Assembly (NCBI GenBank): GCA_934646865.1
Contig: CAKUEU010000017.1
Coordinates: 1-28,896, forward strand
Length of the DNA stretch: 28,896 nt
Source of the DNA: an uncultured Collinsella sp.
GTDB taxonomy: Bacteria > Actinomycetota > Coriobacteriia > Coriobacteriales > Coriobacteriaceae
Direction of reading: 5' to 3'
Positions 6,923 to 14,163 of this stretch are shown piece after piece. Below the pieces are notes generated by a model. The model had not been told where the DNA came from and ran no database searches. It saw only the letters and a list, made by a program, of their open reading frames with translations. The translations under genes were made by a program, and so were the position numbers. Position 1 is the stretch's first letter. The number at the start of each line of letters is the position of its first letter.

Positions 6923-9106
6923 TTAGGACCAGAGGAAGTCGCTGCGGGTGACGGTGGCGCCGATGGCGAAGGGCATGCAGGCGATGACCGGATACAAGTA
7001 GCGCATGTAGGTCGAGCCGTTGCACGGACCAATCAGGCACACGGCGAGCACGCCCAACAGCGGCACCCAGATCGCCAGCGCACGCCATGAATGACGACGC
7101 AGCAGGTAGACCACCACGGCGATCATGATCCACACATAGGTGGCCGAGCTCATGGTGAGCGAAATAAACGGGATGCGCTGCACCGCCACACGGTACAGAT
7201 TGATCAGGTGGTCACACCAGCGCACCACGTTGCTGTCAACCGGATGGAAGTCGAAGTACTTGAGGTTGTCGGGGCGCGCCACGATCTCGGCACTACGCGC
7301 CGTGCTGTAGACCCAGGCATCGCGCGCGCTCGGATAAAAATAACCATAGTAGTTATTGATAAGCGCCGAAATATAGCACTCGGGATCTTTCTTAAACATC
7401 TGGGCCCATACCTCAAAATAGGCATCGATGTCCTCCTGCGAGGCGTACTCGTTAAAGCAGTTCTTGACGGCATCGGACTTGTCAGGGTTGTAGCGGCGGC
7501 CCAGGTTCTCGTACTTGAGCACGCGATCGATCACGGCACGCTCTTCGTCGGTCACCAAGCCGTCGCAAGGAGCCTCCACGATGGTGCCGTCCTCCTTAAC
7601 CGTGGGGTTGACGCCCGAGTTGAGGCCGTCGTGCTTTTGGACGAAACGAGCCGTCTGCTGGAACGGAATCGAGAGGATTTCGCGCTTGGAACCAGGCGTA
7701 ATGTCGTGCGCCGGCATAAACACCTTGGTGAAGTACATATTAGAGGCAAGGCAGAGCGCGAGCACCGCGAGGACGCCAACCCAGCGGAATCGCGGCGTGA
7801 CGTATGAGACCGCGGCGCCCGTCTGCTTGGCTGCACGACGAGCCACATGCGCGTCCCATGCGCAAAACGCCGACGCGATTACGCATGCCGCCAGGGGAAA
7901 CACCAGGCCGCCGTTGCGCAGAAACGTGGAACCCATGGCAGCCAGCGCAAGCAACAGCCAGTCATGGCGCGCAAAGAGCACGGGGGCTTTCTCGCCCAAT
8001 CGCTCGACATTGGCATCACGACGGGGCAGGCCACATGCCACGAGCTTGACGGTCTGTACCAGCAGCACCAAGAACGCGTCGGCAAAGAGCACGTCTTTGG
8101 TGAGCAACGCCGCGTAGTTAGAGAACATCGGCATAAACGCAAAGAACAGCAGGATCGCACCGCGAACCGGCAGGCTCACGCCCAGTTTGCGCAGTGACGA
8201 AATGGAATAGGCCATGCAGGCAGCCGTGATGACAAATTGAGCGCAGGTATAGATGATGAGGCCCGCGTTAGCGCTGTTGAACAGCGAAAGCCCCAGCTGA
8301 ACGCACGAGCCGATAATGGCCGTGTGCACTACGGGATGATGCCCGTTGAGCAGCACGTTGGGGTTGAGTAGGCGCAGGTAGTCGCTCGTGCCGTTGGGAT
8401 AGTTGAACCACTGGCGAATCTGTGCGCCGGTGTCCCCCATAAAAAGGCCGGGCAGCGAAGCGGTGAGCGTGGGCGCCCAGACGATCATAAGCACTAGGAA
8501 GGGCCCGGCAAAGGGATGGACCGAGAGCACGGCATGGGCCACGCGCCATATGCGGCCAAAGTGCGCCTCGGAAAACGGGATGCGTCGGGAGCTCAGCCAA
8601 TCCAGGAACTCAAAAGCCAGATAGAAGGCCACGATCGCTAGGAGCATCCAGCCCGCGCCGCCAATCCAGGCGCAGATGATGCGGGCTTTGTCGCCAAGGA
8701 CAATCTCGGCCGAGTCGGTGAGATCGTAGCTGCGGCCGAACACCATGCAGATGGCGAAAAACAGCGACGGCAGAATAATCGATGGGCGCCAGGTGTCGCC
8801 ACGGCCAAAGAACACGTAGCGAAACGGCAGCGTGAGCAGGCAGGCAAGCGCAAGCAGCATGACCGCGTCGGTATGGCCGGCAAACGAGAGGAGCACCTCG
8901 TAGCACACGTACAGCATGCCCGAGGCTTTGGGGTCAATCGCCAAGACTACGTTGCTCGACACTGGGGCGGGATCGATGGAAAACGCCGTGGTCGCCAACA
9001 GCGCGAGCAGAAATGCGATGAGCGTCTGCTTGGCGGGGTAGCGCTTAAACCAGACGATGCGGGCAGCGTCGCGCGCAGCCGTTGTGGAGAGATCGGAATC
9101 CTTCAC
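6923..9106 (-). CDS. DUF6020-family polytopic membrane protein
   Basis: A 727-residue integral membrane protein with roughly a dozen hydrophobic segments. It has a large loop between about residues 470 and 610 (HDITPGSKREILSIPFQQTARFVQKHDG... FKKDPECYISALINNYYGYFYP). The layout, with many helices, a loop early in the chain (PNGTSDYLRLLNPNVLLNGHHPVVHT) and a large hydrophilic domain before the last helices, resembles GT-C fold, PMT-like glycosyltransferases. I recognise the sequence type as DUF6020, found in Actinobacteria and Firmicutes. A role in cell-envelope glycosylation is inference. The start is GTG at 9104-9106 with a weak AAAGG about ten bases upstream, so the exact N-terminus is uncertain. 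It is followed by lgt upstream on the same strand, separated by a terminator, so it is probably its own unit. Confidence 0.75.
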   Translation of the reverse strand: MKDSDLSTTAARDAARIVWFKRYPAKQTLIAFLLALLATTAFSIDPAPVSSNVVLAIDPKASGMLYVCYEVLLSFAGHTDAVMLLALACLLTLPFRYVFFGRGDTWRPSIILPSLFFAICMVFGRSYDLTDSAEIVLGDKARIICAWIGGAGWMLLAIVAFYLAFEFLDWLSSRRIPFSEAHFGRIWRVAHAVLSVHPFAGPFLVLMIVWAPTLTASLPGLFMGDTGAQIRQWFNYPNGTSDYLRLLNPNVLLNGHHPVVHTAIIGSCVQLGLSLFNSANAGLIIYTCAQFVITAACMAYSISSLRKLGVSLPVRGAILLFFAFMPMFSNYAALLTKDVLFADAFLVLLVQTVKLVACGLPRRDANVERLGEKAPVLFARHDWLLLALAAMGSTFLRNGGLVFPLAACVIASAFCAWDAHVARRAAKQTGAAVSYVTPRFRWVGVLAVLALCLASNMYFTKVFMPAHDITPGSKREILSIPFQQTARFVQKHDGLNSGVNPTVKEDGTIVEAPCDGLVTDEERAVIDRVLKYENLGRRYNPDKSDAVKNCFNEYASQEDIDAYFEVWAQMFKKDPECYISALINNYYGYFYPSARDAWVYSTARSAEIVARPDNLKYFDFHPVDSNVVRWCDHLINLYRVAVQRIPFISLTMSSATYVWIMIAVVVYLLRRHSWRALAIWVPLLGVLAVCLIGPCNGSTYMRYLYPVIACMPFAIGATVTRSDFLWS

Positions 9107-9143
9107 AGTCCGAAAGCCTTTCTAGAAACCTATCAAACTCGGC

Positions 9144-9184
9144 AAAACCACCACAAAGGTGCCTGTCCCCTTTGTGGTGGTTTT
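9144..9184 (-). terminator. Terminator after lgt, loop carries GGACAGG
   Basis: A perfect 16-bp stem (9144-9159 with 9169-9184) has a 9-nt loop reading GGACAGGCA on the minus strand; with the stem edge this reads GGGGACAGGCACC. It lies five nucleotides after the lgt stop. The stem ends in GGTTTT on the minus strand, giving a short U-run. It is the best-formed member of the post-stop hairpin set. Confidence 0.85.
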
Positions 9185-9189
9185 GGTGG

Positions 9190-10011
9190 TTAGGCGTCCA
9201 GGTAGACGCGCTGAGGTTGGTTGCGGTGTCGGGCGAAGATGATGAGCGCCAGACCGGCGATCACGAGCGGCAGGCTCAGCAGCTGACCCATCGTGATGAC
9301 GCCGCCCAGCAGATAGCCAAGCTGGGCATCGGGCACGCGCACGAACTCGACGAGGAAGCGGACGATGCCGTAGCCCATCACAAACACGCCCATAAACGTG
9401 CCCTGGGGCAGCAGCGGTTTTTTGCGGCTGAGCACCTGCAGGATGCAAAAGAGCACGATACCCTCTAGGAACGCCTCGTAAAGCTGAGAGGGATGGCGCG
9501 GCATGTCGCCCGCGGTGCCGCCAAAAATCACGCCCCAGGGCAGATCGGTCGGCTTGCCCCACAGCTCGCCGTTGACAAAGTTGGCGCAACGGCCCAGGCA
9601 CAGGGCAAGCGGGGCGCCGATCACGGCAAGGTCGGCGATGGTCCATGCATCGAGCTTGTACATGCGGCACACGAGCACGCCGCCGATAATGCCACCAACG
9701 AGGCCGCCATGGAAACTCATGCCGCCCTCGTTGGTGGCAAAGATCTCGAGCGGGTGTGCCCAGTAGTAGCCATCGCCGTAAAAGACGACATAGAACAGGC
9801 GGGCGCCGATAATGAGGCCGAAGACTACGCCGACCACGACGCTCGTCAGGTCGTCAATCGTGATGTTAAAGCCCCAACGGCGCTGCGTGCGGTACATGAC
9901 GACCGCCGTAAGCAGGGCGCCGACCACATAGGCCAGACCGTACCAGTAGATGGTGATGGGACCCGCCGAAATCGCGACGGGATCAAGCATATGGTAGAGG
10001 TCGTTGAGCAT
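9190..10011 (-). CDS. lgt: Prolipoprotein diacylglyceryl transferase
   Basis: Lgt transfers a diacylglyceryl group from phosphatidylglycerol to the lipobox cysteine of prolipoproteins at the cytoplasmic membrane. The family motifs are present: IYWYGLAYVVG near residue 21, SFHGGLVGG at 99-107 with His101, and the Lgt signature GRCANFVNGELWG at 140-152 with Arg141, Asn144 and Glu149. The 273-residue length and seven hydrophobic segments fit the family. The C-terminus ends in a short basic tail (IIFARHRNQPQRVYLDA). The ATG at 10011 has AGGGG six bases upstream. It lies behind nifU but is separated from it by a likely terminator, so it is probably transcribed on its own. Confidence 0.96.
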   Translation of the reverse strand: MLNDLYHMLDPVAISAGPITIYWYGLAYVVGALLTAVVMYRTQRRWGFNITIDDLTSVVVGVVFGLIIGARLFYVVFYGDGYYWAHPLEIFATNEGGMSFHGGLVGGIIGGVLVCRMYKLDAWTIADLAVIGAPLALCLGRCANFVNGELWGKPTDLPWGVIFGGTAGDMPRHPSQLYEAFLEGIVLFCILQVLSRKKPLLPQGTFMGVFVMGYGIVRFLVEFVRVPDAQLGYLLGGVITMGQLLSLPLVIAGLALIIFARHRNQPQRVYLDA

Positions 10012-10037
10012 GTCGATCCCCTGCTCCCTACATACAA

Positions 10038-10070
10038 ATGCGGCCGCGGGCCTTTCGCTCGCAGCCGCAT
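10038..10070 (-). terminator. Likely terminator between nifU and lgt
   Basis: An 11-position stem (10038-10048 with 10060-10070) has one pair that is G-U only in the minus-strand RNA. The loop is 11 nt and TTGTATG follows on the minus strand. A smaller 6-bp hairpin (10089-10094 with 10103-10108, TGCGGA/TCCGCA) precedes it, just after the nifU stop. The direction-specific wobble pair supports minus-strand function. Confidence 0.6.
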
Positions 10071-10119
10071 ATTTGGGCGTAACGTCTATGCGGAGTTTGC
10101 CGTCCGCAGCTTTCGCATC

Positions 10120-10398
10120 TTAGAACGGCGCGTACTCGTCGTACAGGTCGTCGGTCTCGCCGGAAGCATTGACCTGCTCGACGCGGGTAACGCCGGGCAC
10201 ATGCTCCTTGAGGATGCGCTCGATACCCATGGACAGGGTCAGCGAGCTCATGGGGCAGCCGGCGCAGGCGCCCTGCAGCTCCAGCTTGACGACACCCTCG
10301 TCGTCGACGCCCACATACTCCATATCGCCGCCATCGGCCTGCAGGTTGGGGCGGATCTCCTCAAGAACCTTCTTAAGCAGCTCTTCGTTAACAGCCAC
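10120..10398 (-). CDS. NifU-like Fe-S cluster scaffold (NFU domain)
   Basis: A 92-residue stand-alone NFU domain, which holds a [4Fe-4S] cluster between two subunits and passes it to apoproteins. The family hallmark CxxC is at Cys45 and Cys48 (GACAGCPMS), preceded by LRPNLQ-like IRPNLQADGGDMEYVGVD at about 16-32. Length and organisation match single-domain NfuA/YutI proteins. The start is GTG (10396-10398) with AAAGGAG five bases upstream. The window's tandem activase and other Fe-S enzymes would need such a carrier, but no operon link is visible. The 170 nt upstream contain only a repeat element and a short palindrome. Confidence 0.93.
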   Translation of the reverse strand: MAVNEELLKKVLEEIRPNLQADGGDMEYVGVDDEGVVKLELQGACAGCPMSSLTLSMGIERILKEHVPGVTRVEQVNASGETDDLYDEYAPF

Positions 10399-10515
10399 AG
10401 GGGCTCCTTTCTCACAATAACGCGGGCACGCCCGCGGACAGGGGCTATGTTACTACAGCCATGTACCCGCTTGAGCGCCAGCCATGCGCGCGGACACGAC
10501 TTTCACGAGCAGTCA

Positions 10516-10545
10516 ATTTGGGACGGGGCTCTTTTAGCTGTTTTG
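10516..10545 (+). repeat. Copy 1 of 30-nt dispersed element
   Basis: It starts ATTTGGGACGGGGCT and ends TTTTAGCTGTTTTG. It matches the reverse complement of 12084-12113 at 28 of 30 positions. The preceding AGTC is also shared with sequence near copy 2. It lies between the dCMP deaminase stop and the nifU start. A 12-nt perfect palindrome (CGCCAGCTGGCG, 10547-10558) sits next to it and may be the deaminase gene's transcript end. Confidence 0.7.
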
Positions 10546-10568
10546 CCGCCAGCTGGCGTTGGCACGCA

Positions 10569-11093
10569 CTACTGCTGAGCCCGCTCCCCGGTGCCAATAT
10601 GGACATCGACGATAACCTGGCGGTAACTGATACCGCAGGAGTCGAGGATGCGGCGGCTGATACGGCCGTCGTCGGTATCGGCGTACTTGTTGTCCAGGTA
10701 GACAACCTCGCCTACACCTACCTGCGCCAGGATCTTGGCGCAGTCGTGGCACGGGAACAGCGTGACGTAGACCGTGGAACCCTCGAGGTCTTTGAGCGAG
10801 CCGCGGTAGTTGAGCACGGCGTTTGCCTCGGCATGCACCACGTAGTTGTGCTTGTCCTGCAACGGATCGTCACTCGTTCCCCACGGGAAAAAGTCGTCGT
10901 TGAGCGCCGAGGGCGTACCGTTGTAGCCCACCGAAAGGATGCGGTGGTTGGTGCTGGCGATGCACGCGCCCACCTGCGTGTTGGGGTCCTTGCTGCGGCG
11001 CTGCGCGGCAATGGCCACGCTCATAAAGAACTCGTCCCAGCTAATGACGTCGCGGCGCTTGCCCGACGCGGTTTGATGAAGATCGTCCGACAT
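10569..11093 (-). CDS. Deoxycytidylate deaminase (dCMP/ComEB family)
   Basis: A cytoplasmic zinc enzyme that deaminates dCMP to dUMP to feed thymidylate synthesis. The zinc/catalytic motifs are clear: HAEANAVL at 87-94 (His87 ligand, Glu89 catalytic) and PCHDCAK at 114-120 (Cys115, Cys118). SWDEFFMSVAIAAQRRSKDPNTQVGAC at the N-terminus is also typical of ComEB/dCMP deaminases. The start at 11093 is preferred over an upstream ATG at 11165 because GGAGG lies eight bases before it and the family N-terminus begins here; the resulting length is 174 residues. It lies downstream of coaX on the same strand, 84 nt apart. A TACAAT box at 11133-11128 could give it its own promoter. Confidence 0.93.
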   Translation of the reverse strand: MSDDLHQTASGKRRDVISWDEFFMSVAIAAQRRSKDPNTQVGACIASTNHRILSVGYNGTPSALNDDFFPWGTSDDPLQDKHNYVVHAEANAVLNYRGSLKDLEGSTVYVTLFPCHDCAKILAQVGVGEVVYLDNKYADTDDGRISRRILDSCGISYRQVIVDVHIGTGERAQQ

Positions 11094-11143
11094 GGCAGAC
11101 ACCTCCGTAATCGCAATAGTTTGACCCATTGTAGCAGGTGAAA

Positions 11144-11166
11144 GGTGGGGGCGTTTTTGTCCCACC
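11144..11166 (-). other. Short hairpin after coaX
   Basis: A 6-bp stem (GGTGGG at 11144-11149, CCCACC at 11161-11166) encloses 11 nt. On the minus strand it reads GGTGGGACAAAAACGCC and then CCCACC, followed by TTTCACC. It lies 11 nt past the coaX stop and contains GGGACA at the stem-loop junction, so it may be a weak relative of the other post-stop hairpins or a weak terminator. Confidence 0.35.
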
Positions 11167-11177
11167 AGCCCCTTGCC

Positions 11178-12029
11178 CTACGCGCGGCGGGGCTTTTGGT
11201 TGATGTGGTAGAGCTCGGCGAGACCCCGCAGCGTCAGCGCGTCGTCAACCGTCAGGCTGTGACCGACCAGCGCCGCAAGTGCCTCGGCATCGTCTCCGGT
11301 GATGACGATGGGCACGCTGCCCTCCCCCGCCGCCTTGGTCGCGCGCATCTCGGCAAGCACCATATCGAGCATGCCATCGATGCGTGCCACCTCGCCCAAA
11401 ACCACGCCCGAGCGCATGGCCTCGCGCGTGTTGCGGCCGATGACGTGCGTCGGTGCCGAGGGCTCAACCTGGGGCAAGCGCGCTGCTGCCGCCGAAAGCG
11501 AGCGAGCGCCGAGTGCCAGTCCCGGTGCGATGACGCCGCCGACAAAGGTGCCGTGCGCGTCGATGACCTCGATATTGGTCGTCGTACCCAGATCGATCAC
11601 GATGCACGGCGAACCATAGACAGCGCGGGCCGCCACGGCGTCGGCGATGCGGTCGGGGCCGATCTCGGCCGGGTCATCGTAGTGTACGGGCATACCGGTC
11701 TTGAGCCCCGGTCCCACGGTGAGCACGCGTCCCGTGCAGGTGCGGGAAAGTGCCGCCTTCCACGGGCGTTCGAGTGCCGGCACCACGCAGCTCAGCACGG
11801 CCGACGCGGGAACAAGTGCACCCGGCATACCCGCATCGGCGGCGAGCGCGCCCATGACCTGTGCGAGCCTCATGCGTGCTTCGTCGGCCGTAATGCTAGA
11901 CGGCGTCGTGATCTCGCACGTCGCAAGTGGGCATTCCTGCGCCGCGGCCGAGTCCTCGGCAAACAGGCCAAAGCGAATGAACGTGTTGCCCACGTCGACC
12001 GTCAGTATATATGCGCACCCATTAAGCAT
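11178..12029 (-). CDS. coaX: Type III pantothenate kinase
   Basis: CoaX catalyses ATP-dependent phosphorylation of pantothenate, the first step of coenzyme A synthesis. Unlike CoaA it belongs to the ASKHA fold. Visible motifs are DVGNTFIRFGLF at 12-23 (phosphate 1), EIGPDRIADAVAARAVYG near 110-125, and DLGTTTNIEVID (phosphate 2), followed by GGVIAPGLALGARSL. The start at 12029 gives 283 residues with AAAGGAG upstream; a longer reading from 12086 would add 19 residues before the first strand and lacks support. The gene may head a unit with the dCMP deaminase. The divergent region to the OPT gene carries copy 2 of the 30-nt repeat. Confidence 0.95.
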   Translation of the reverse strand: MLNGCAYILTVDVGNTFIRFGLFAEDSAAAQECPLATCEITTPSSITADEARMRLAQVMGALAADAGMPGALVPASAVLSCVVPALERPWKAALSRTCTGRVLTVGPGLKTGMPVHYDDPAEIGPDRIADAVAARAVYGSPCIVIDLGTTTNIEVIDAHGTFVGGVIAPGLALGARSLSAAAARLPQVEPSAPTHVIGRNTREAMRSGVVLGEVARIDGMLDMVLAEMRATKAAGEGSVPIVITGDDAEALAALVGHSLTVDDALTLRGLAELYHINQKPRRA

Positions 12030-12083
12030 CGTCGGCGCTCCTTTCGTCTGCCCAGCAGTATATCTCCTACCCAAATTGACTAC

Positions 12084-12113
12084 CAAAGCAGCTAAAAAAG
12101 CCCCGTCCCAAAT
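12084..12113 (-). repeat. Copy 2 of 30-nt dispersed element
   Basis: On the minus strand it starts ATTTGGGACGGGGCT and ends TTTTAGCTGCTTTG, matching copy 1 (10516-10545) at 28 of 30 positions in opposite orientation. It lies in the divergent region between coaX and the OPT transporter. A plus-strand TATACT box (12129-12134) sits just beyond it. Confidence 0.7.
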
Positions 12114-12191
12114 GAGTTACCTTGCGGCTATACTGGTGCGCGGTCGTTTGCGAGCTCACGCGGCGGCCCTTGGTAACCCGACTTCCCGCGC

Positions 12192-12230
12192 CGTATCCGT
12201 AGCGGCGCTCCCGGGGGAAGCGGATATACG
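12192..12230 (+). promoter_or_regulatory. Inverted repeat just before the OPT gene ribosome site
   Basis: CGTATCCG (12192-12199) can pair with CGGATATACG (12221-12230) with a two-base bulge. This leaves a GC-rich 21-nt loop directly before AAAGGAG (12232-12238) of the OPT transporter. It could be a leader hairpin or an operator. No known riboswitch consensus was recognised. Confidence 0.3.
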
Positions 12231-12244
12231 CAAAGGAGTTATAT

Positions 12245-13948
12245 ATGAGCAATCCCTCGAACCGCGCCTCGATGCGCGGGCAACTCACGCTGCGCGGCGT
12301 CATCATCGGCGTCCTTGGCTGCGTGATTATCACGGCAAGCTCGGCCTACACCGCCCTCAAGATGGGCGCACTCCCCTGGCCGATCGTCTTCGCTGCCGTC
12401 ATCTCGCTGTTCTTCCTTAAGCTCATGGGCAACGCCAGCCTCAACGAGGCCAATGTCACCCACACCATCATGTCCGCAGGCGCCATGGTCGCCGGCGGCT
12501 TGGCGTTTACCATCCCGGGTGCCTGGATGCTGGGCTATGCCGACCAGATCAGCTGGCTCGACATGTTTATCGTGGCGCTCGCCGGCACTATCTTGGGCCT
12601 GCTGGCCACCGCGCTCATCCACCGTCACTTTATCGTGGACGCCGCGCTTGAGTTCCCCACCGGCAACGCCGCAGCTCAGACCTTGCGCGCGACCGAGGCT
12701 GGCGGCAAAACCGGCAAGCAGCTCTTTGGTTCCATGGCCATCGCCGGCATCTATAGCGTGCTGCGCGACGCCCTGGGCGTGGTGCCCAGCATGCTGTGCA
12801 CGCTCAACATCCCCGGCGTGACCTTTGGTATCTACAACTCGCCCATGCTGCTCTCCGTCGGCTTCCTCGTGGGCTTCGCCCCGGTCGCCTTCTGGTTTGC
12901 CGGCGCCCTGCTAGGCAACTTTGGCATCATTGTGGGCGGCACCGCCGCCGGTCTGTTCGACGTTGTGACTGCGCAGGGCATCGTCAAGTCCCTGGGCATG
13001 GGCCTCATGATGGGCTTTGGCGTCGCCGTCGTCCTCAAGGACATCCTGCCGCAGGTCGCCGGTATCGTCCGCGGCCTCGCCGCCGACAGCTCCACCGACA
13101 CCGACGAGCAGTCGCTCATCTCGGGCTCCCTTAAGCTCGACGCCGGCATCATCGGCCTGGGCGCTGCCGCCATCGCCGTGATCATCGCCATCGTGCTCGA
13201 CCTTGGCCCCGTTCCGGCCGTCATCGTCACGCTGTTCACCTTTGTCACCACCATCATGAGCGCGCAGAGCTGCGGCCAGACGGGCATCGACCCCATGGAG
13301 ATCTTCGGCCTCATCGTCATGCTCATCGTTGCCGCTTTCGCGCAGCTCGCTCAGGTCAAGCTGTTCTTTATCGCCGGCATCGTGGCCGTAGCGTGCGGCC
13401 TTGCGGGCGACGTCATGAACGACTTTAAGGCCGGCGCCGTGTTGGGCACCAACCCGCGCGCACAGTGGGTCGGCCAGGCCATCGGCGGCATCGTGGGCGC
13501 CCTGGTCGCTGCCGCCGTCATGGTCGCGCTCGTCACCGCCTATGGTCCGGACGCCTTTGGTCCCGACAAGAGTTTCGTTGCCGCACAGGCAAGTGTGGTC
13601 GCCACCATGGTCTCGGGCATCCCGAGTGTGCCGTGGTTCGCAGGCGGCTTTATCGCCGGTATCGTCATGTACTGGCTCGGTATTCCGGCCATGATGATCG
13701 GCCTGGGCGTGTACCTGCCGTTCTACATGTCGCTCACGGCCTTCCTGGGCTCCTGCGTTAAGCTCGCCTACGACAAGTGGGCCGCACACCGCGATGCCCA
13801 GGCAGGTCTTTCGGGCAAGGAGAAGGCCGCCAAGGACGCCGCCTTCCAGGAGCAGGGCTTGGTCGTCGCCAGCGGCCTGCTCGGCGGCGAGTCTATCGTC
13901 GGCGTTATTCTGGCGTTTGTCTCTGTTGGTCTGAGCCTGCTGGGGTAG
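12245..13948 (+). CDS. OPT-family oligopeptide transporter
   Basis: A 567-residue polytopic membrane protein of the OPT (oligopeptide/metal-siderophore) family, which imports small peptides by proton coupling. Features include LTLRGVIIGVLGCVIITASSAYTALKMGALPWPIVFAAVIS at the N-terminus. Many hydrophobic segments follow, with FPTGNAAAQTLRATEAGG after the fourth and GIPAMMIGLGVYLPFYMSLTAFLGSCVK near the end, a region conserved in bacterial OPT proteins. The length suits the bacterial branch (about 530-670). SD AAAGGAG lies seven bases before the ATG. A strong terminator follows directly, so it is a single-gene unit. Peptide uptake would fit an amino-acid-fermenting gut anaerobe; the substrate is not determined. 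Confidence 0.9.
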   Translation: MSNPSNRASMRGQLTLRGVIIGVLGCVIITASSAYTALKMGALPWPIVFAAVISLFFLKLMGNASLNEANVTHTIMSAGAMVAGGLAFTIPGAWMLGYADQISWLDMFIVALAGTILGLLATALIHRHFIVDAALEFPTGNAAAQTLRATEAGGKTGKQLFGSMAIAGIYSVLRDALGVVPSMLCTLNIPGVTFGIYNSPMLLSVGFLVGFAPVAFWFAGALLGNFGIIVGGTAAGLFDVVTAQGIVKSLGMGLMMGFGVAVVLKDILPQVAGIVRGLAADSSTDTDEQSLISGSLKLDAGIIGLGAAAIAVIIAIVLDLGPVPAVIVTLFTFVTTIMSAQSCGQTGIDPMEIFGLIVMLIVAAFAQLAQVKLFFIAGIVAVACGLAGDVMNDFKAGAVLGTNPRAQWVGQAIGGIVGALVAAAVMVALVTAYGPDAFGPDKSFVAAQASVVATMVSGIPSVPWFAGGFIAGIVMYWLGIPAMMIGLGVYLPFYMSLTAFLGSCVKLAYDKWAAHRDAQAGLSGKEKAAKDAAFQEQGLVVASGLLGGESIVGVILAFVSVGLSLLG

Positions 13949-13973
13949 GCCGAACAACAACGCACCAGTGCAG

Positions 13974-14011
13974 AGCGCGGGGTCGGAATCAAACCGGCCC
14001 CGCGCTTTTTT
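13974..14011 (+). terminator. Intrinsic terminator after the OPT transporter
   Basis: A 13-bp stem with one G-U pair (13974-13986 with 13994-14006) has a 7-nt loop and is followed by TTTTTTG. It starts 25 nt beyond the stop codon. Confidence 0.92.
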
Positions 14012-14163
14012 GTATCTGTCGAAACCCTCGGCAGTACTCGCTTGTGGCGTGTCTTCCTTTGCCTGCTCGCCTAAGTTCCATGTCAAGATGACCGCCCCAC
14101 CCGTCACGGTGTAGAGTACATGCTGCGAACGCACTCGCGTTCCTGCGGCAATACGAGGTGGAC

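Noticed and set aside
9493..10578. 361-residue plus-strand frame across lgt and nifU
   Set aside because: Overlaps two well-supported genes on the other strand, and lacks motifs and a ribosome site.
12114..12244. Riboswitch upstream of the OPT transporter
   Set aside because: Apart from a short bulged inverted repeat I could not match any riboswitch or T-box consensus.
12911..14134. 407-residue minus-strand frame under the OPT gene
   Set aside because: Antisense to conserved transporter sequence; Asp/His/Gly-rich with no recognisable domain and running across the OPT terminator.
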